NCBI RefSeq assembly: GCF_900182655.1
Contig: NZ_FXTC01000014.1
Location: 1-64,000 of the forward strand
Source of the DNA: Chryseobacterium rhizoplanae
GTDB lineage: Bacteria > Bacteroidota > Bacteroidia > Flavobacteriales > Weeksellaceae
Length of the DNA: 64,000 bases
Reading direction: 5' to 3'
Under the pieces are notes generated by a model. That model saw only the letters and a program-made list of their open reading frames with translations. It was not told where the DNA came from and did not search any database. The translations under genes and the position numbers were made by a program. Position 1 is the stretch's first letter, and every line of letters begins with the position of its first letter. This document shows positions 25,443 through 34,483 of the stretch, in pieces.

Positions 25443-26870
25443 TTAATTCTTCCTGATTCTCGATAAAATCAGGCTTTTTTCGGAATAAACCAAAATTCCG
25501 GTAAAGGTCAAAAAGAGTAAATTACTTGTTAGAATATTATAGTTGAGATACTTTACAATGATGAAGCTAAAAACACCAAGCAGTATCAGAAAGAAAGACA
25601 TTTTTTTCATTCTGTAAGGAATAGGATAGTATTTCTGGCCCAGCAGATAGGATACAACCATCATAATAACATAGGCACCGAACGTAGCCCATGCAGAACC
25701 AATCATACTGTGATAATAAGTTAGGGCTAAAAGATTGAGTCCAATATTTATTCCTGCTCCGAGCCACGAAATAACAGTTCCTACACTGGTTCTGTCCGTT
25801 ACTTTATACCAGGTGGAAAAGTTATAATATATTCCGAAGCAGAGATTGGCAATAACTATGATGGGGATAATATCTATAGCGATCCAGTAAGATTTGTTGG
25901 GAATAAAAACCTCTTTCAGCCAGGATATATTGGCGATAATTCCTAATGCTACGGCACAGGCAAAAAAGGAAAAGTATTCTGCTACTTTAGCATATGTTTT
26001 TTTAGCATCACCTTTATCCATTTGTTTAAAAAAGAAAGGCTCAATACCCATTCGGTATGCCGTGACAAACAACGTCATCAGTACGGCCAGTTTATAGCAG
26101 CCGCCATAAGCACCGGCTTCTTCATCTGAAATATGATTTCTCTGGATGGATTTATCAAAGTTTTCATTGACCATAAAAGCCAGACCAGCCAGCATGAGCG
26201 GAAAAGAATATTTGATCATACGCCCGAACAAAGAGGTCACAAACTGAAATCTTACTTTTAATATAACAGGAAGGAGTAGTAAAATTCCTAAAGCACTTCC
26301 CGCCAGATTACTGAAGAACGGGTAATCCACATTTTGATCTAAACCAAAACTTTTGGATATATTTTCCGGAATCCAGAAGAATAATGCCGCCGTAAAAACA
26401 GCCTGAAATATAGCCTGAACAACTCTTACAGCAGAATATTTGATAGGCTTATTATGAAAACGCAGCCAGGCAAATGGAATCACGAGTAAGTTATCAAAAA
26501 ACGCAATCAAAGCAAACCACCTGATATATTCGGGATTATCATGATAACCTAAATAATCTGCAATAGGCTGATTGAGCAAATAGCACAAGGCAAGAAAAAC
26601 CGTGGACGTTGAAAACAAAAACCAGAATGAAGTATTGAAAGTTCTTTTTTCATTATCCTCTTCCGCTGAAAAACGGAAATAAGCCGTTTCAAAACCAAAA
26701 GAAAGAATGATATTAACAAAAGAAATCCATGCATACAGTTGGGTGAAAATCGCAAAACCTTCATTGGGAATTTTATAGATCAAAAGTGGATTCAGGATGA
26801 ATAAAATAATTCTGGGTGCTATAGCCCCCGCTCCATAGATGATTGTCTGCCCTAATAGTTTCTTATACAA
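25443..26870 (-). CDS. Oligosaccharide flippase (MOP family, Wzx-like)
   Basis: 475 residues with about 12-14 hydrophobic helices from the first residues onward (MYKKLLGQTIIYGAGAIAPRIILFILNPLLI) and no cleavable signal peptide. The layout and the N-terminal motif fit MOP-superfamily polysaccharide transporters that move lipid-linked oligosaccharides across the inner membrane. Glycosyltransferases and a polymerase are not nearby, so the substrate is unknown. It is the first gene of the minus-strand envelope run, 152 bases before the nucleotidyltransferase. Confidence 0.88.
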   Translation of the reverse strand: MYKKLLGQTIIYGAGAIAPRIILFILNPLLIYKIPNEGFAIFTQLYAWISFVNIILSFGFETAYFRFSAEEDNEKRTFNTSFWFLFSTSTVFLALCYLLNQPIADYLGYHDNPEYIRWFALIAFFDNLLVIPFAWLRFHNKPIKYSAVRVVQAIFQAVFTAALFFWIPENISKSFGLDQNVDYPFFSNLAGSALGILLLLPVILKVRFQFVTSLFGRMIKYSFPLMLAGLAFMVNENFDKSIQRNHISDEEAGAYGGCYKLAVLMTLFVTAYRMGIEPFFFKQMDKGDAKKTYAKVAEYFSFFACAVALGIIANISWLKEVFIPNKSYWIAIDIIPIIVIANLCFGIYYNFSTWYKVTDRTSVGTVISWLGAGINIGLNLLALTYYHSMIGSAWATFGAYVIMMVVSYLLGQKYYPIPYRMKKMSFFLILLGVFSFIIVKYLNYNILTSNLLFLTFTGILVYSEKSLILSRIRKN

Positions 26871-26970
26871 AGTCGAAATTTTTTACAAATGTAAAACTTT
26901 AAGTATTCGTTTGGTGATTTTGGGGTGAATTAAAACATAAAATCTTAATTTTACGGGGAAATAAATTGAA

Positions 26971-28308
26971 ATGAAAGTTCTTATAAAAAACGTAAATATC
27001 GTCAACGAAGGAAAAGTCTTTGAAAGCGATATCCTTATAGAAAATGACTTAATCTCCAGGATAGCTGCTGATATTTCTGAAGAAGCAGATCAGGTTATTG
27101 ACGGTTCAGGAAAGTATCTTCTTCCGGGTGTGATTGATGATCAGGTGCATTTTCGTGATCCTGGACTTACACATAAAGGAGACATTGAAAGTGAATCAAG
27201 AGCCGCTATTGCCGGTGGAGTAACCAGCTTTATCGATCAGCCTAATACAGTGCCAAATGCTGTTACCCAGGAACTGTTAGCAGATAAATATGAGATAGCT
27301 TCCCAAAAAGCTTATGCCAACTATGGTTTTATGATGGGAGGAACCAATGATAATCTGGAAGAGGTTTTAAAAACAAATCCAAGGAATGTTCCCGGAATCA
27401 AATTATTCTTAGGTTCATCTACAGGAAATATGTTGGTGGATAATCCGGAAACACTGGAAAATATTTTCAGTAATACGCAAATGCTGATTGCTGTACACTG
27501 TGAAGATGAAGCTACCATCAGAGCCAATACTCAAAAATACATGGATGAATATGGTGAAGATATTCCTGTAAAATTTCATCATTTGATCAGAAGTGAGGAA
27601 GCATGTTATATTTCTTCTTCCAAAGCTATTGAACTTGCCGAAAAAACAAGAGCGAGGCTTCACGTTTTTCACCTTTCAACGGCAAAGGAAATGGAACTTT
27701 TCAGAAATGATATTCCTTTAAAAGATAAAAAGATCACTGCTGAGGTATGTGTACACCACCTGACTTTTACCAATGAGGATTATGAAACAAAAGGCGGGCT
27801 CATCAAATGGAATCCGGCTGTTAAAACTCAAAAGGATAAAGATGCCCTTTGGGAAGCATTGTTAGATGACAGAATTGATGTTATTGCTACAGACCATGCC
27901 CCACATACCGCAGAAGAAAAAAATAATGTGTATACAAAATGTCCTTCAGGAGCACCTTTGGTACAACATTCATTAGTGGTAATGCTTGAAAACTATAAAA
28001 ACGGTAAAATCTCCCTTGAGAAAATCGTTGAAAAAATGTCTCACAATCCCGCTATCCTTTTCAAAGTTGAAAAAAGAGGCTTCGTGAGAGAAGGTTATAA
28101 AGCAGATCTGGTTTTAGTTGATTTAAATGAAAACTGGACGGTTTCCAAAGATAATTTACTGTACAAATGCGGCTGGAGTCCATTAGAAGGAATGAATTTC
28201 CATTCCAAAGTTACCCATACATTTGTCAATGGGCATCTGGTGTATGATAATGGTAAGATTGCAGAGGAGAAATTTGGAGAAAGATTGCTTTTTGAAGCAA
28301 GGGACTAA
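26971..28308 (+). CDS. pyrC: Dihydroorotase
   Basis: 445-residue class I amidohydrolase that cyclises carbamoyl-aspartate to dihydroorotate in pyrimidine synthesis. Recognisable motifs are FRDPGLTHKGDIESESRAA, the carboxylated-Lys region PGIKLFLGSSTGNM, AVHCEDE, LHVFHLSTAKE and ATDHAPH. The first metal-binding motif, normally HxH in PHVHFR, is QVH here (Gln58, His60). I recall the DDQVHFREPG form from other flavobacteria, so it is likely lineage-typical rather than a defect. The gene is divergent from the flippase. Confidence 0.93.
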   Translation: MKVLIKNVNIVNEGKVFESDILIENDLISRIAADISEEADQVIDGSGKYLLPGVIDDQVHFRDPGLTHKGDIESESRAAIAGGVTSFIDQPNTVPNAVTQELLADKYEIASQKAYANYGFMMGGTNDNLEEVLKTNPRNVPGIKLFLGSSTGNMLVDNPETLENIFSNTQMLIAVHCEDEATIRANTQKYMDEYGEDIPVKFHHLIRSEEACYISSSKAIELAEKTRARLHVFHLSTAKEMELFRNDIPLKDKKITAEVCVHHLTFTNEDYETKGGLIKWNPAVKTQKDKDALWEALLDDRIDVIATDHAPHTAEEKNNVYTKCPSGAPLVQHSLVVMLENYKNGKISLEKIVEKMSHNPAILFKVEKRGFVREGYKADLVLVDLNENWTVSKDNLLYKCGWSPLEGMNFHSKVTHTFVNGHLVYDNGKIAEEKFGERLLFEARD

Positions 28309-28360
28309 TGAGATATAATCGAAGAATGTAGTCTCAGTTTAATCTGAAATTGTCAAGATA

Positions 28361-28436
28361 ATTCAATAGGAGCGGGCTAAAGCCCGCTCTCTTTATTTGT
28401 AATATTCCATTGGCTTTAGCCAAAACTTATTATTCA
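28361..28436 (+). repeat. Dispersed intergenic repeat, copy B, with terminator hairpin
   Basis: GAGCGGGCT-AA-AGCCCGCTC (28370-28389) followed by TCTTTATTTG can terminate pyrC. A second small hairpin TTGGCT-TT-AGCCAA (28410-28423) follows. The outer sequences TTCAATAGGAGCGGGC and GGCTTTAGCCAAAACTTATTATT reappear in reverse complement at 166-260. Confidence 0.65.
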
Positions 28437-28448
28437 ATCTTCACTCTC

Positions 28449-30746
28449 TTACTTCTTCGCCTTACTCCCCACATAAAAAGTAAGCTTCCCTCCATTCATA
28501 ATCTCAGTATGCTTCAGTGTAAAATTTTTAATCTCTTTTCCATTCAAAAGAACCTTTTGAACATATATATTTTTCGGGCTCTGATTGATCGCTTCAATTT
28601 CAAACGTTTTTCCGTTTTCCAGATTCAGTACAGCGTTATCAATCGCGGGACTTCCGATAGAATAATCTTCAGAGCCGGGAGCTACAGGATAAAAACCTAA
28701 CGTACTTAAAATATACCAGGCACTCATCTGCCCCGCATCATCATTTCCTCCCAATCCGTCCGGTGTTGCTTTATACTGCATTTCCAGAATACGGCGGATT
28801 TGTGCCTGTGCTTTCCATGGCTGTCCTGCCCAGTTATAAAAATAAACAACATGGTGAGCAGGTTCATTTCCGTGAACATATCCGCCAATAATTCCTTCAC
28901 GGGTAATATCTTCAGTGTCTGCGAAAAACTCATCAGGTAGATGCATGGTGAACAGTTCATCCAGTTTTGAGGCAAATTTCTTCTTTCCACCCATTAGGCT
29001 GATCAGTTCATCAGGATTTTGCGGAACAAAGAAACTGTAGTTCCATGAATTTCCTTCAATAAAGCCTTGTCCGTGAGTACTTAATACATCGAAATCTTTC
29101 TTAAAACTTCCATCTGCCAGACGAGGACGCATAAATCCGATTGTTTTGTCAAAATTATTTTTCCAGTTTTCAGACCGCTTGATAAACTGATTGTAGATTT
29201 CTGGTTTGTTCAAATGTTTTGCCAGCTGAGCAATGGCCCAGTCATCATAGGCATACTCCAGTGTATTGGAAACTGAAGTTCCGCTTTTCTCAGCCGGAAT
29301 ATATCCCAGATCAATATATTGTCCAATGCCTTCGTAATTTCTTTTGTTGGCCGTTTCTATACATGCTTGTAATGCTTCTTCAGGATCTCCCTCATAATTT
29401 CCTTTAATAATAGCATCTGCTACTACGCTTACACTGTGATAGCCGCTCATACACCAGTTGTCATTGGCATAATGTGACCAGATAGGCAGCATTTTCATAG
29501 AAAACTGATTATAATGAGCCATCATGGATTTTACCATATCATTGTTCCGTTTAGGCTGAATAATATTAAAAAACGGATGAAGTGTACGGTAAGTATCCCA
29601 TAAAGAGAAGGTCGTATAATTGGTAAATCCTTCTGCCTTGTGAACATTTTGGTCTAATCCTTTATATTCTCCATTCACATCCATGTAAGTGGTAGGATTG
29701 ATAAAGGTATGATACATTGCGGTATAAAAATTGGTCTTCTCTGTTTCAGAGCCTTTGATGACAATTTTGTTCAGTTCTTTATTCCAGTTGTTTTGAGCTT
29801 GAGTTTTAGCCTGATCAAAAGACAGATTTCCTGCTTCTTTTTCAAGGTTTTCCAAAGCATTGGTCTGGCTGACAGGTGAAATGGCAAGTTTTACTTCAAT
29901 CGCTTCATTTTCATTGGTATCAAAATCAAAAAACATCTTCAGGTTCTTTCCAGCAATCTCAGGGAAATTCTGGTTTTGGTCAAATTTTCTCCAAAACCCT
30001 TTATAAACCTGTTTCTCATCATAATTTTTTTGTCCATAAGATTTAAAAGGTTTTGAAAACTTCATCGCAAAATAAACCGTTCTTGTTCTTGCCCAGCCAT
30101 TGGTCTGACGATAGCCCGTGATGGTATTTCCGTTTTCTACGCGAACATATGTCCATACATTTTTCCCGTCATAATTGTAAATACCAGCCATCAGATCCAG
30201 AATAATATGAGACTGGTCAGACTTTGGAAAAGTATAGCGGTGGATTCCCACTCTTGGCGTTGCTGTAAGCTCTGCCAGAATATTATGATCGTCCAGTTTT
30301 ACTTTGTAATATCCCGCTTCTGCTGTTTCGTTTTGATGAGAAAACCTACTTCTATAGCCGCTTTGAGAATTGGTTGCTGTTCCAGGATTCAATTGAAGCT
30401 TTCCTACCGTTGGCATGATCAGAAAATCTCCAAGATCGGAATGTCCTGTTCCGCTAAAGTGAGTAGAGCTGAAACCTACAATGGTTTTATCTTCATAGCG
30501 GTAGCCGGCGCAGTATTTGTAAACCTCACCATTGTATTTTCCGTTAAGTTCATAAGAAATAGTATCTGTTTCAGGGCTTAGCTGTACCGCACCAAAGGGA
30601 ACTGTAGCTCCGGGATAAGTATGGCCCATCTTTTCAGTGCCGATCAGCGGGTTGACGTAGTGTATTAATTTTTCAAATTTTTGGGCATGAAAGTTTGCAC
30701 TTAAAAATACTAGAGACAGAAAAACAATAGGTTTGTGATTTTTCAT
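28449..30746 (-). CDS. GH92 alpha-mannosidase
   Basis: 765 residues from the ATG at 30746, which starts the signal peptide MKNHKPIVFLSLVFLSANFHAQ. The mature protein opens with the GH92 signature YVNPLIGTEKMGHTYPGATVPFGAVQLSPET. Later motifs are GFSSTHFSGTGHSDLGDF, EGNSWNYSFFVPQ, HGNEPAHHVVYFYNWAGQPW and GNDDAGQMSAWYILSTLGFYPV, all typical of these calcium-dependent exo-mannosidases acting on N-glycan or yeast mannan. No SusC/SusD pair or other glycosidase is adjacent, so it is not in a classical utilisation locus. It lies 77 bases downstream of a two-component system on the same strand and could be cotranscribed with it. Confidence 0.93.
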   Translation of the reverse strand: MKNHKPIVFLSLVFLSANFHAQKFEKLIHYVNPLIGTEKMGHTYPGATVPFGAVQLSPETDTISYELNGKYNGEVYKYCAGYRYEDKTIVGFSSTHFSGTGHSDLGDFLIMPTVGKLQLNPGTATNSQSGYRSRFSHQNETAEAGYYKVKLDDHNILAELTATPRVGIHRYTFPKSDQSHIILDLMAGIYNYDGKNVWTYVRVENGNTITGYRQTNGWARTRTVYFAMKFSKPFKSYGQKNYDEKQVYKGFWRKFDQNQNFPEIAGKNLKMFFDFDTNENEAIEVKLAISPVSQTNALENLEKEAGNLSFDQAKTQAQNNWNKELNKIVIKGSETEKTNFYTAMYHTFINPTTYMDVNGEYKGLDQNVHKAEGFTNYTTFSLWDTYRTLHPFFNIIQPKRNNDMVKSMMAHYNQFSMKMLPIWSHYANDNWCMSGYHSVSVVADAIIKGNYEGDPEEALQACIETANKRNYEGIGQYIDLGYIPAEKSGTSVSNTLEYAYDDWAIAQLAKHLNKPEIYNQFIKRSENWKNNFDKTIGFMRPRLADGSFKKDFDVLSTHGQGFIEGNSWNYSFFVPQNPDELISLMGGKKKFASKLDELFTMHLPDEFFADTEDITREGIIGGYVHGNEPAHHVVYFYNWAGQPWKAQAQIRRILEMQYKATPDGLGGNDDAGQMSAWYILSTLGFYPVAPGSEDYSIGSPAIDNAVLNLENGKTFEIEAINQSPKNIYVQKVLLNGKEIKNFTLKHTEIMNGGKLTFYVGSKAKK

Positions 30747-30823
30747 TAATGACAATTTTTCAAAGTTTAAAATTAATTAAAATCATCATTTGCTGTTATG
30801 TTTTAGATAAATTCGGGGTTTAT

Positions 30824-31507
30824 TTATTCTTTTTCAGAAAAGCGAAAACCTATTCCATGCAGGTTTTCTATTAAAATATTCCTCTCTTCAGCAAGTACCT
30901 TTCGCAATCGGGAAATAAATACGTCAAGACTTCGTCCCATAAAGTAGTCATCATCGCCCCAGATTGCCTTTAAAATGTCTTGTCTTTTTACAACCAGGTT
31001 CTTGTGACAGATAAAATAGAAAAGCAGATCAGATTCTCTCTGGGTAAGAGTAATGCTGTTTTCTGTCCCTTGCAGCGTATAGTTTTTAGGATCAAAATCA
31101 TACTTCCCAACCTTATATTTTTGAGGAGATGTGTCTGTTTTTTTAGTACGTTTCAGGAATACTTCAATTTTCAGCATCAGTTCTTCGATGCTGAATGGTT
31201 TTACAAGATAATCATCGGCACCTATTTTAAGCCCTTTAATTCTGTCTTCTTTTAAAGCTTTTGCAGAAATAAAAATAATAGGAATTTCAGAATTTTTACT
31301 GCGGATATGTTCAGCTACTTCAAATCCGTTCATGCCAGGCATCATAATATCCAGAAGACAGATATCAAAATTTTGACTGTTAAATGCTTCCAATGCAGAT
31401 TCACCATCAGAATAACAGCTGATATCATAATAACTTTCCAGACTGTCCTCTACAAGGAAAGCGATCGTCTGGTCATCTTCGGCATATAAAATTTTAGATT
31501 TCGCCAT
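30824..31507 (-). CDS. OmpR-family response regulator 1
   Basis: 227 residues. The receiver domain has the acidic pair Asp11/Asp12, the phosphoacceptor Asp53 (LLDIMMPGMNG) and the FISAK and VKPF motifs. A winged-helix DNA-binding domain follows, ending RSLDVFISRLRKVL...IENLHGIGFRFSE. It starts two bases after the stop of the partner kinase. Direct TTAACAA repeats upstream of the pair (32818-32856) are a candidate binding site. Confidence 0.94.
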   Translation of the reverse strand: MAKSKILYAEDDQTIAFLVEDSLESYYDISCYSDGESALEAFNSQNFDICLLDIMMPGMNGFEVAEHIRSKNSEIPIIFISAKALKEDRIKGLKIGADDYLVKPFSIEELMLKIEVFLKRTKKTDTSPQKYKVGKYDFDPKNYTLQGTENSITLTQRESDLLFYFICHKNLVVKRQDILKAIWGDDDYFMGRSLDVFISRLRKVLAEERNILIENLHGIGFRFSEKE

Positions 31508-31509
31508 AC

Positions 31510-32772
31510 TTACACATGATTATTTGAAAACGGAAAAAATAGAGTAGTCGTAATTCCTTTATCTTCATTATTTTCCACAGAAATTTTCCAGTGATGCTGC
31601 TGAACTACTTTTTTTACATAAAATAATCCCAGCCCAAAACCATTCACTTCTTCACTTCTTTTGGTATGTACCCTGTAAAATTTTTCAAAAATATGAGGAA
31701 TATTTTTAGCAGGGATGCCCATTCCGTTGTCTTTAAACTTTAAATATAAGCCTTTTGAATCTTTGTCAGTTGAAATTTTAATCACAGGCTTTGTTTCACA
31801 ATATTTGATGGAGTTATCCAACAGGTTGTAAATGATATTCGTAAAGTGAAATTCATCAGCCATCACTGAAGTACTGTTTTCAATATCAATCTCAATGCTG
31901 AGGTCTTTATTTTTGTGCTCTATACTGTCTGCAATCTCCTGAATAAAAGGAAGTAATAGAATTTTTTGAGGCTTTAATGACAATCCTGCGGCATCATTTT
32001 TAGCAATATTCAGTATTTTCTCAATGTGGTTATTGAGCTTATGACTTTGATTGATGATAATGGAAGTATAGGTCTGCAGTTTGGTATTATCCTGCACCAG
32101 ATCCTGCTTATTGAGGGCTTCGGAAGCTAAAAGTATCGAAGATAGAGGCGTTTTAAACTCGTGCGTCATATTATTGATAAAATCACGCTGCAATTCTGAA
32201 AATTTCTTTTGCTGAATAATGGTATAAATAGAATACACATACACCAGAAGAATGATGATCAGGGCAAATGTAAGGAGATACCAGAATCTTAATGAACTGA
32301 TCAGGTAAGTTGTTTTATCCGGAAAACGGATAGAAAAATAATAGATCAGATTTTTGTGCTTCGGGAAATTGATCACTTTATTACTGGGACTTTCCTGGTG
32401 TGAAGTCATGTACTTTCCGTAGACCATTTTATCACTGTGGCAGTTGTATAATGCATATACATAATCTGTATTGATCTGGAAGCGGGTAAATTCTGTTTTC
32501 AGATAGTATTCCAGAACTACGGGATGAAATTCATTATTAATATTAACTACGTAATAGTCATTGGCAATATTTTGTACAGGATTTTCAGTATAGGACGTTT
32601 TTCCTCCGGAGAGCTTTTCCGCAACTTCCATTAAGGCAATATTGACCTTCTGATTAAATTTTTTATCTTCAAGATTATAAGCCTGCCGGGTCCACATCAG
32701 CTGAGCTATTAAAATTCCGATAATAGCTACGAATCCCAGCGTTATTATAATATTGAGTTTTTTTATTTTCAT
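31510..32772 (-). CDS. Sensor histidine kinase 1
   Basis: 420 residues from the ATG at 32772; a TTG four codons upstream is rejected. A first membrane helix (about 5-25), a periplasmic loop of about 130 residues, a second helix (FWYLLTFALIIILLVYVYSIYTII), then HisKA with the phosphoaccepting His in FINNMTHEFKTPLSSILLASEAL, and an HATPase_c domain (NIIYNLLDNSIKYC, DNGMGIPAKNIPHIFEKFYR, GFGLGLFYVKKV). The sensory loop is not a known domain. It partners the regulator directly downstream. Confidence 0.93.
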   Translation of the reverse strand: MKIKKLNIIITLGFVAIIGILIAQLMWTRQAYNLEDKKFNQKVNIALMEVAEKLSGGKTSYTENPVQNIANDYYVVNINNEFHPVVLEYYLKTEFTRFQINTDYVYALYNCHSDKMVYGKYMTSHQESPSNKVINFPKHKNLIYYFSIRFPDKTTYLISSLRFWYLLTFALIIILLVYVYSIYTIIQQKKFSELQRDFINNMTHEFKTPLSSILLASEALNKQDLVQDNTKLQTYTSIIINQSHKLNNHIEKILNIAKNDAAGLSLKPQKILLLPFIQEIADSIEHKNKDLSIEIDIENSTSVMADEFHFTNIIYNLLDNSIKYCETKPVIKISTDKDSKGLYLKFKDNGMGIPAKNIPHIFEKFYRVHTKRSEEVNGFGLGLFYVKKVVQQHHWKISVENNEDKGITTTLFFPFSNNHV

Positions 32773-32817
32773 TTCCTGAAACAATATTATCCAAAATTAT
32801 CTATTTATCTTTTATCA

Positions 32818-32856
32818 TTAACAACTCGTTAACAAATGTTTGACAGCGGTTAACAA
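32818..32856. promoter_or_regulatory. Three TTAACAA direct repeats upstream of kinase 1 and DUF1573
   Basis: TTAACAA occurs at 32818-32824, 32829-32835 and 32850-32856, i.e. start-to-start spacing 11 and 21 bases, about one and two helical turns. OmpR-family regulators typically bind direct repeats with this periodicity. The repeats sit between the divergent kinase operon and the DUF1573 gene and just upstream of the latter's promoter. Confidence 0.55.
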
Positions 32857-32857
32857 G

Positions 32858-32884
32858 TTGTAATCACGGTCTGTTTTACATTTG
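32858..32884 (+). promoter_or_regulatory. Promoter of the DUF1573 gene
   Basis: TTG (32858-32860) precedes TACATTTG (32877-32884), an exact TAnnTTTG, with a 16-base gap that is slightly short. The start codon follows at 32933, leaving a leader of about 40 bases. Confidence 0.6.
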
Positions 32885-32932
32885 CTATATCGAAAGAAAA
32901 TAATAAGTTTCTAACTATTAAAATTTATACTC

Positions 32933-33343
32933 ATGAAAAAATTAAAAATTACCGCTCTTTTAGCTGTTTTGGCTTTCTCTCCTTTTTATGCGAATGTTCT
33001 TACTGCAGATGCTCCATCCATTGTGAAAATGGTTGCAGATGCTATTAAATGGAAATCAGAATCTATAGATGTAGGAAATATTCCTCAGGGAAAACCAAAA
33101 TTAATCAGATTTGAATTTACGAATACAAGTTCAAAACCAATCATTATTCAGAATGTAGCACCTTCTTGCGGATGTACTACAGCTGACTATACAAAAACGC
33201 CTATACAGCCAGGAAAAAAAGGATTTGTAGAAGCTAGCTACAATGCAGCAGCAGCAGGTCCGTTCATGAAGACTGTAAACGTTACTACAAGTGACAGCAA
33301 AACTCCTAAAACACTTTCTTTCAAAGGAGTAGTAGCTTCTTAA
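32933..33343 (+). CDS. DUF1573 domain exported protein
   Basis: 136 residues: a signal peptide-like N-terminus (MKKLKITALLAVLAFSPFYANV), then one DUF1573 Ig-like beta-sandwich (DVGNIPQGKPKLIRFEFTNTSSKPIIIQNVAPSCGCTTADY...PGKKGFVEASYN). The SCGC motif is the family hallmark. The function is not defined; the family is secreted and abundant in Bacteroidota. It has its own consensus-like promoter and terminator, and shares an upstream region with kinase/regulator 1, so it is a candidate target of that system. Confidence 0.88.
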   Translation: MKKLKITALLAVLAFSPFYANVLTADAPSIVKMVADAIKWKSESIDVGNIPQGKPKLIRFEFTNTSSKPIIIQNVAPSCGCTTADYTKTPIQPGKKGFVEASYNAAAAGPFMKTVNVTTSDSKTPKTLSFKGVVAS

Positions 33344-33363
33344 TATATTGTTTTAACAGATAA

Positions 33364-33400
33364 AAAATGGCCTGGTAATTATTACCAGGCCATTTTCTTT
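33364..33400 (+). terminator. Rho-independent terminator
   Basis: AAAATGGCCTGGTAAT is the perfect inverted partner of ATTACCAGGCCATTTT, giving a long stem followed by CTTTTC. Confidence 0.85.
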
Positions 33401-33517
33401 TCAAATATTTGATTTGTTTTTAAATTAATCTAAAGAATAATTATTTGTAGCATTATTTATCGACCTTTTTTAAAGGATTGCATGTCAATATTTATTATTT
33501 TTAAGAAAAAATAATTT

Positions 33518-34399
33518 ATGAGTCTATATACACAACCTATGCTGCGCGAAGGTGCACTAAAAGATAAAGTAGCAATTGTAACAGGAGGCGGAAGCGGGCT
33601 TGGAAAAGCGATGACGAAATACTTTCTTGAACTGGGCGCTAAAGTGGTGATTACTTCCAGAAATCTGGAGAAGCTGCAGACCACAGCAAAGGAACTGGAA
33701 GATGAAACAGGAGGTAAAGTACTTTGTGTAGCTTGTGATGTAAGAAACTGGGATGAGGTGGAAGCAATGAAAGAAGCTACCTTGAAAGAATTTGGAAAGA
33801 TTGATATTTTATTGAATAATGCTGCCGGTAACTTTATTTCTCCAACAGAGAAACTGACTCATTCTGCTTTTGATTCTATTCTGGATATCGTTTTAAAAGG
33901 AACAAAAAATTGTACTCTTTCTGTTGGAAAGCACTGGATAGATTCTAAAACTCCGGGAACTGTATTAAATATTGTAACAACATATGCATGGACAGGTTCT
34001 GCTTATGTAGTACCATCAGCCTGTGCAAAAGCTGGAGTTCTGGCGATGACCCGATCACTGGCTGTAGAATGGGCAAAATATGGAATCCGTTTCAATGCGA
34101 TTGCGCCGGGACCTTTCCCTACCAAAGGAGCCTGGGATAGACTCCTTCCGGGAGATCTTCAGGAGAAATTCGATATGAAGAAAAAAGTTCCGTTGAGAAG
34201 AGTAGGAGAACACCAGGAACTTGCCAATCTTGCGGCTTATCTGGTTTCCGATTATTCAGCGTATATGAATGGTGAAGTAGTAACCATTGATGGTGGAGAA
34301 TGGCTTCAGGGAGCCGGAGAATTTAACATGCTTGAAGAAATTCCTCGTGAAATGTGGGATGCTTTGGAAGCCATGATTAAAGCAAAAAAATCAAATTAA
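33518..34399 (+). CDS. SDR oxidoreductase, 2,4-dienoyl-CoA reductase type
   Basis: 293 residues. The Rossmann motif VTGGGSGLGKAM and LLNNAAGNF are classical SDR. In place of the usual YxxxK there is TYAWTGSAYVVPSACAKAGV, which corresponds to the ATGSGFVVPSASAKAGV-like motif of mitochondrial/peroxisomal 2,4-dienoyl-CoA reductases, where Tyr, Asn and Lys act from other positions. Following GIRFNAIAPGPFPTKGAWDRL also fits. The likely reaction is NADPH-dependent reduction of 2,4-dienoyl-CoA in oxidation of unsaturated fatty acids. It is monocistronic. Confidence 0.88.
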   Translation: MSLYTQPMLREGALKDKVAIVTGGGSGLGKAMTKYFLELGAKVVITSRNLEKLQTTAKELEDETGGKVLCVACDVRNWDEVEAMKEATLKEFGKIDILLNNAAGNFISPTEKLTHSAFDSILDIVLKGTKNCTLSVGKHWIDSKTPGTVLNIVTTYAWTGSAYVVPSACAKAGVLAMTRSLAVEWAKYGIRFNAIAPGPFPTKGAWDRLLPGDLQEKFDMKKKVPLRRVGEHQELANLAAYLVSDYSAYMNGEVVTIDGGEWLQGAGEFNMLEEIPREMWDALEAMIKAKKSN

Positions 34400-34413
34400 A
34401 TTAAACTTATATT

Positions 34414-34455
34414 AAAAAATCTCCCGGATGTGTAACAATTCCGGGAGTTTTTTTT
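34414..34455 (+). terminator. Rho-independent terminator
   Basis: The stem CTCCCGGA / TCCGGGAG with a 11-base loop is followed by a run of eight T residues. Confidence 0.9.
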
Positions 34456-34483
34456 ACCTATACAGTAAAATAATATTTTTCAT

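Noticed and set aside
28449..32772. GH92 plus two-component genes as a polysaccharide utilisation locus
   Set aside because: There is no SusC/SusD pair, no other glycosidase and no hybrid two-component sensor; only adjacency remains.
33518..34399. SDR without the YxxxK motif as a dead enzyme
   Set aside because: The altered motif matches the 2,4-dienoyl-CoA reductase type, which uses other residues, so activity is expected.
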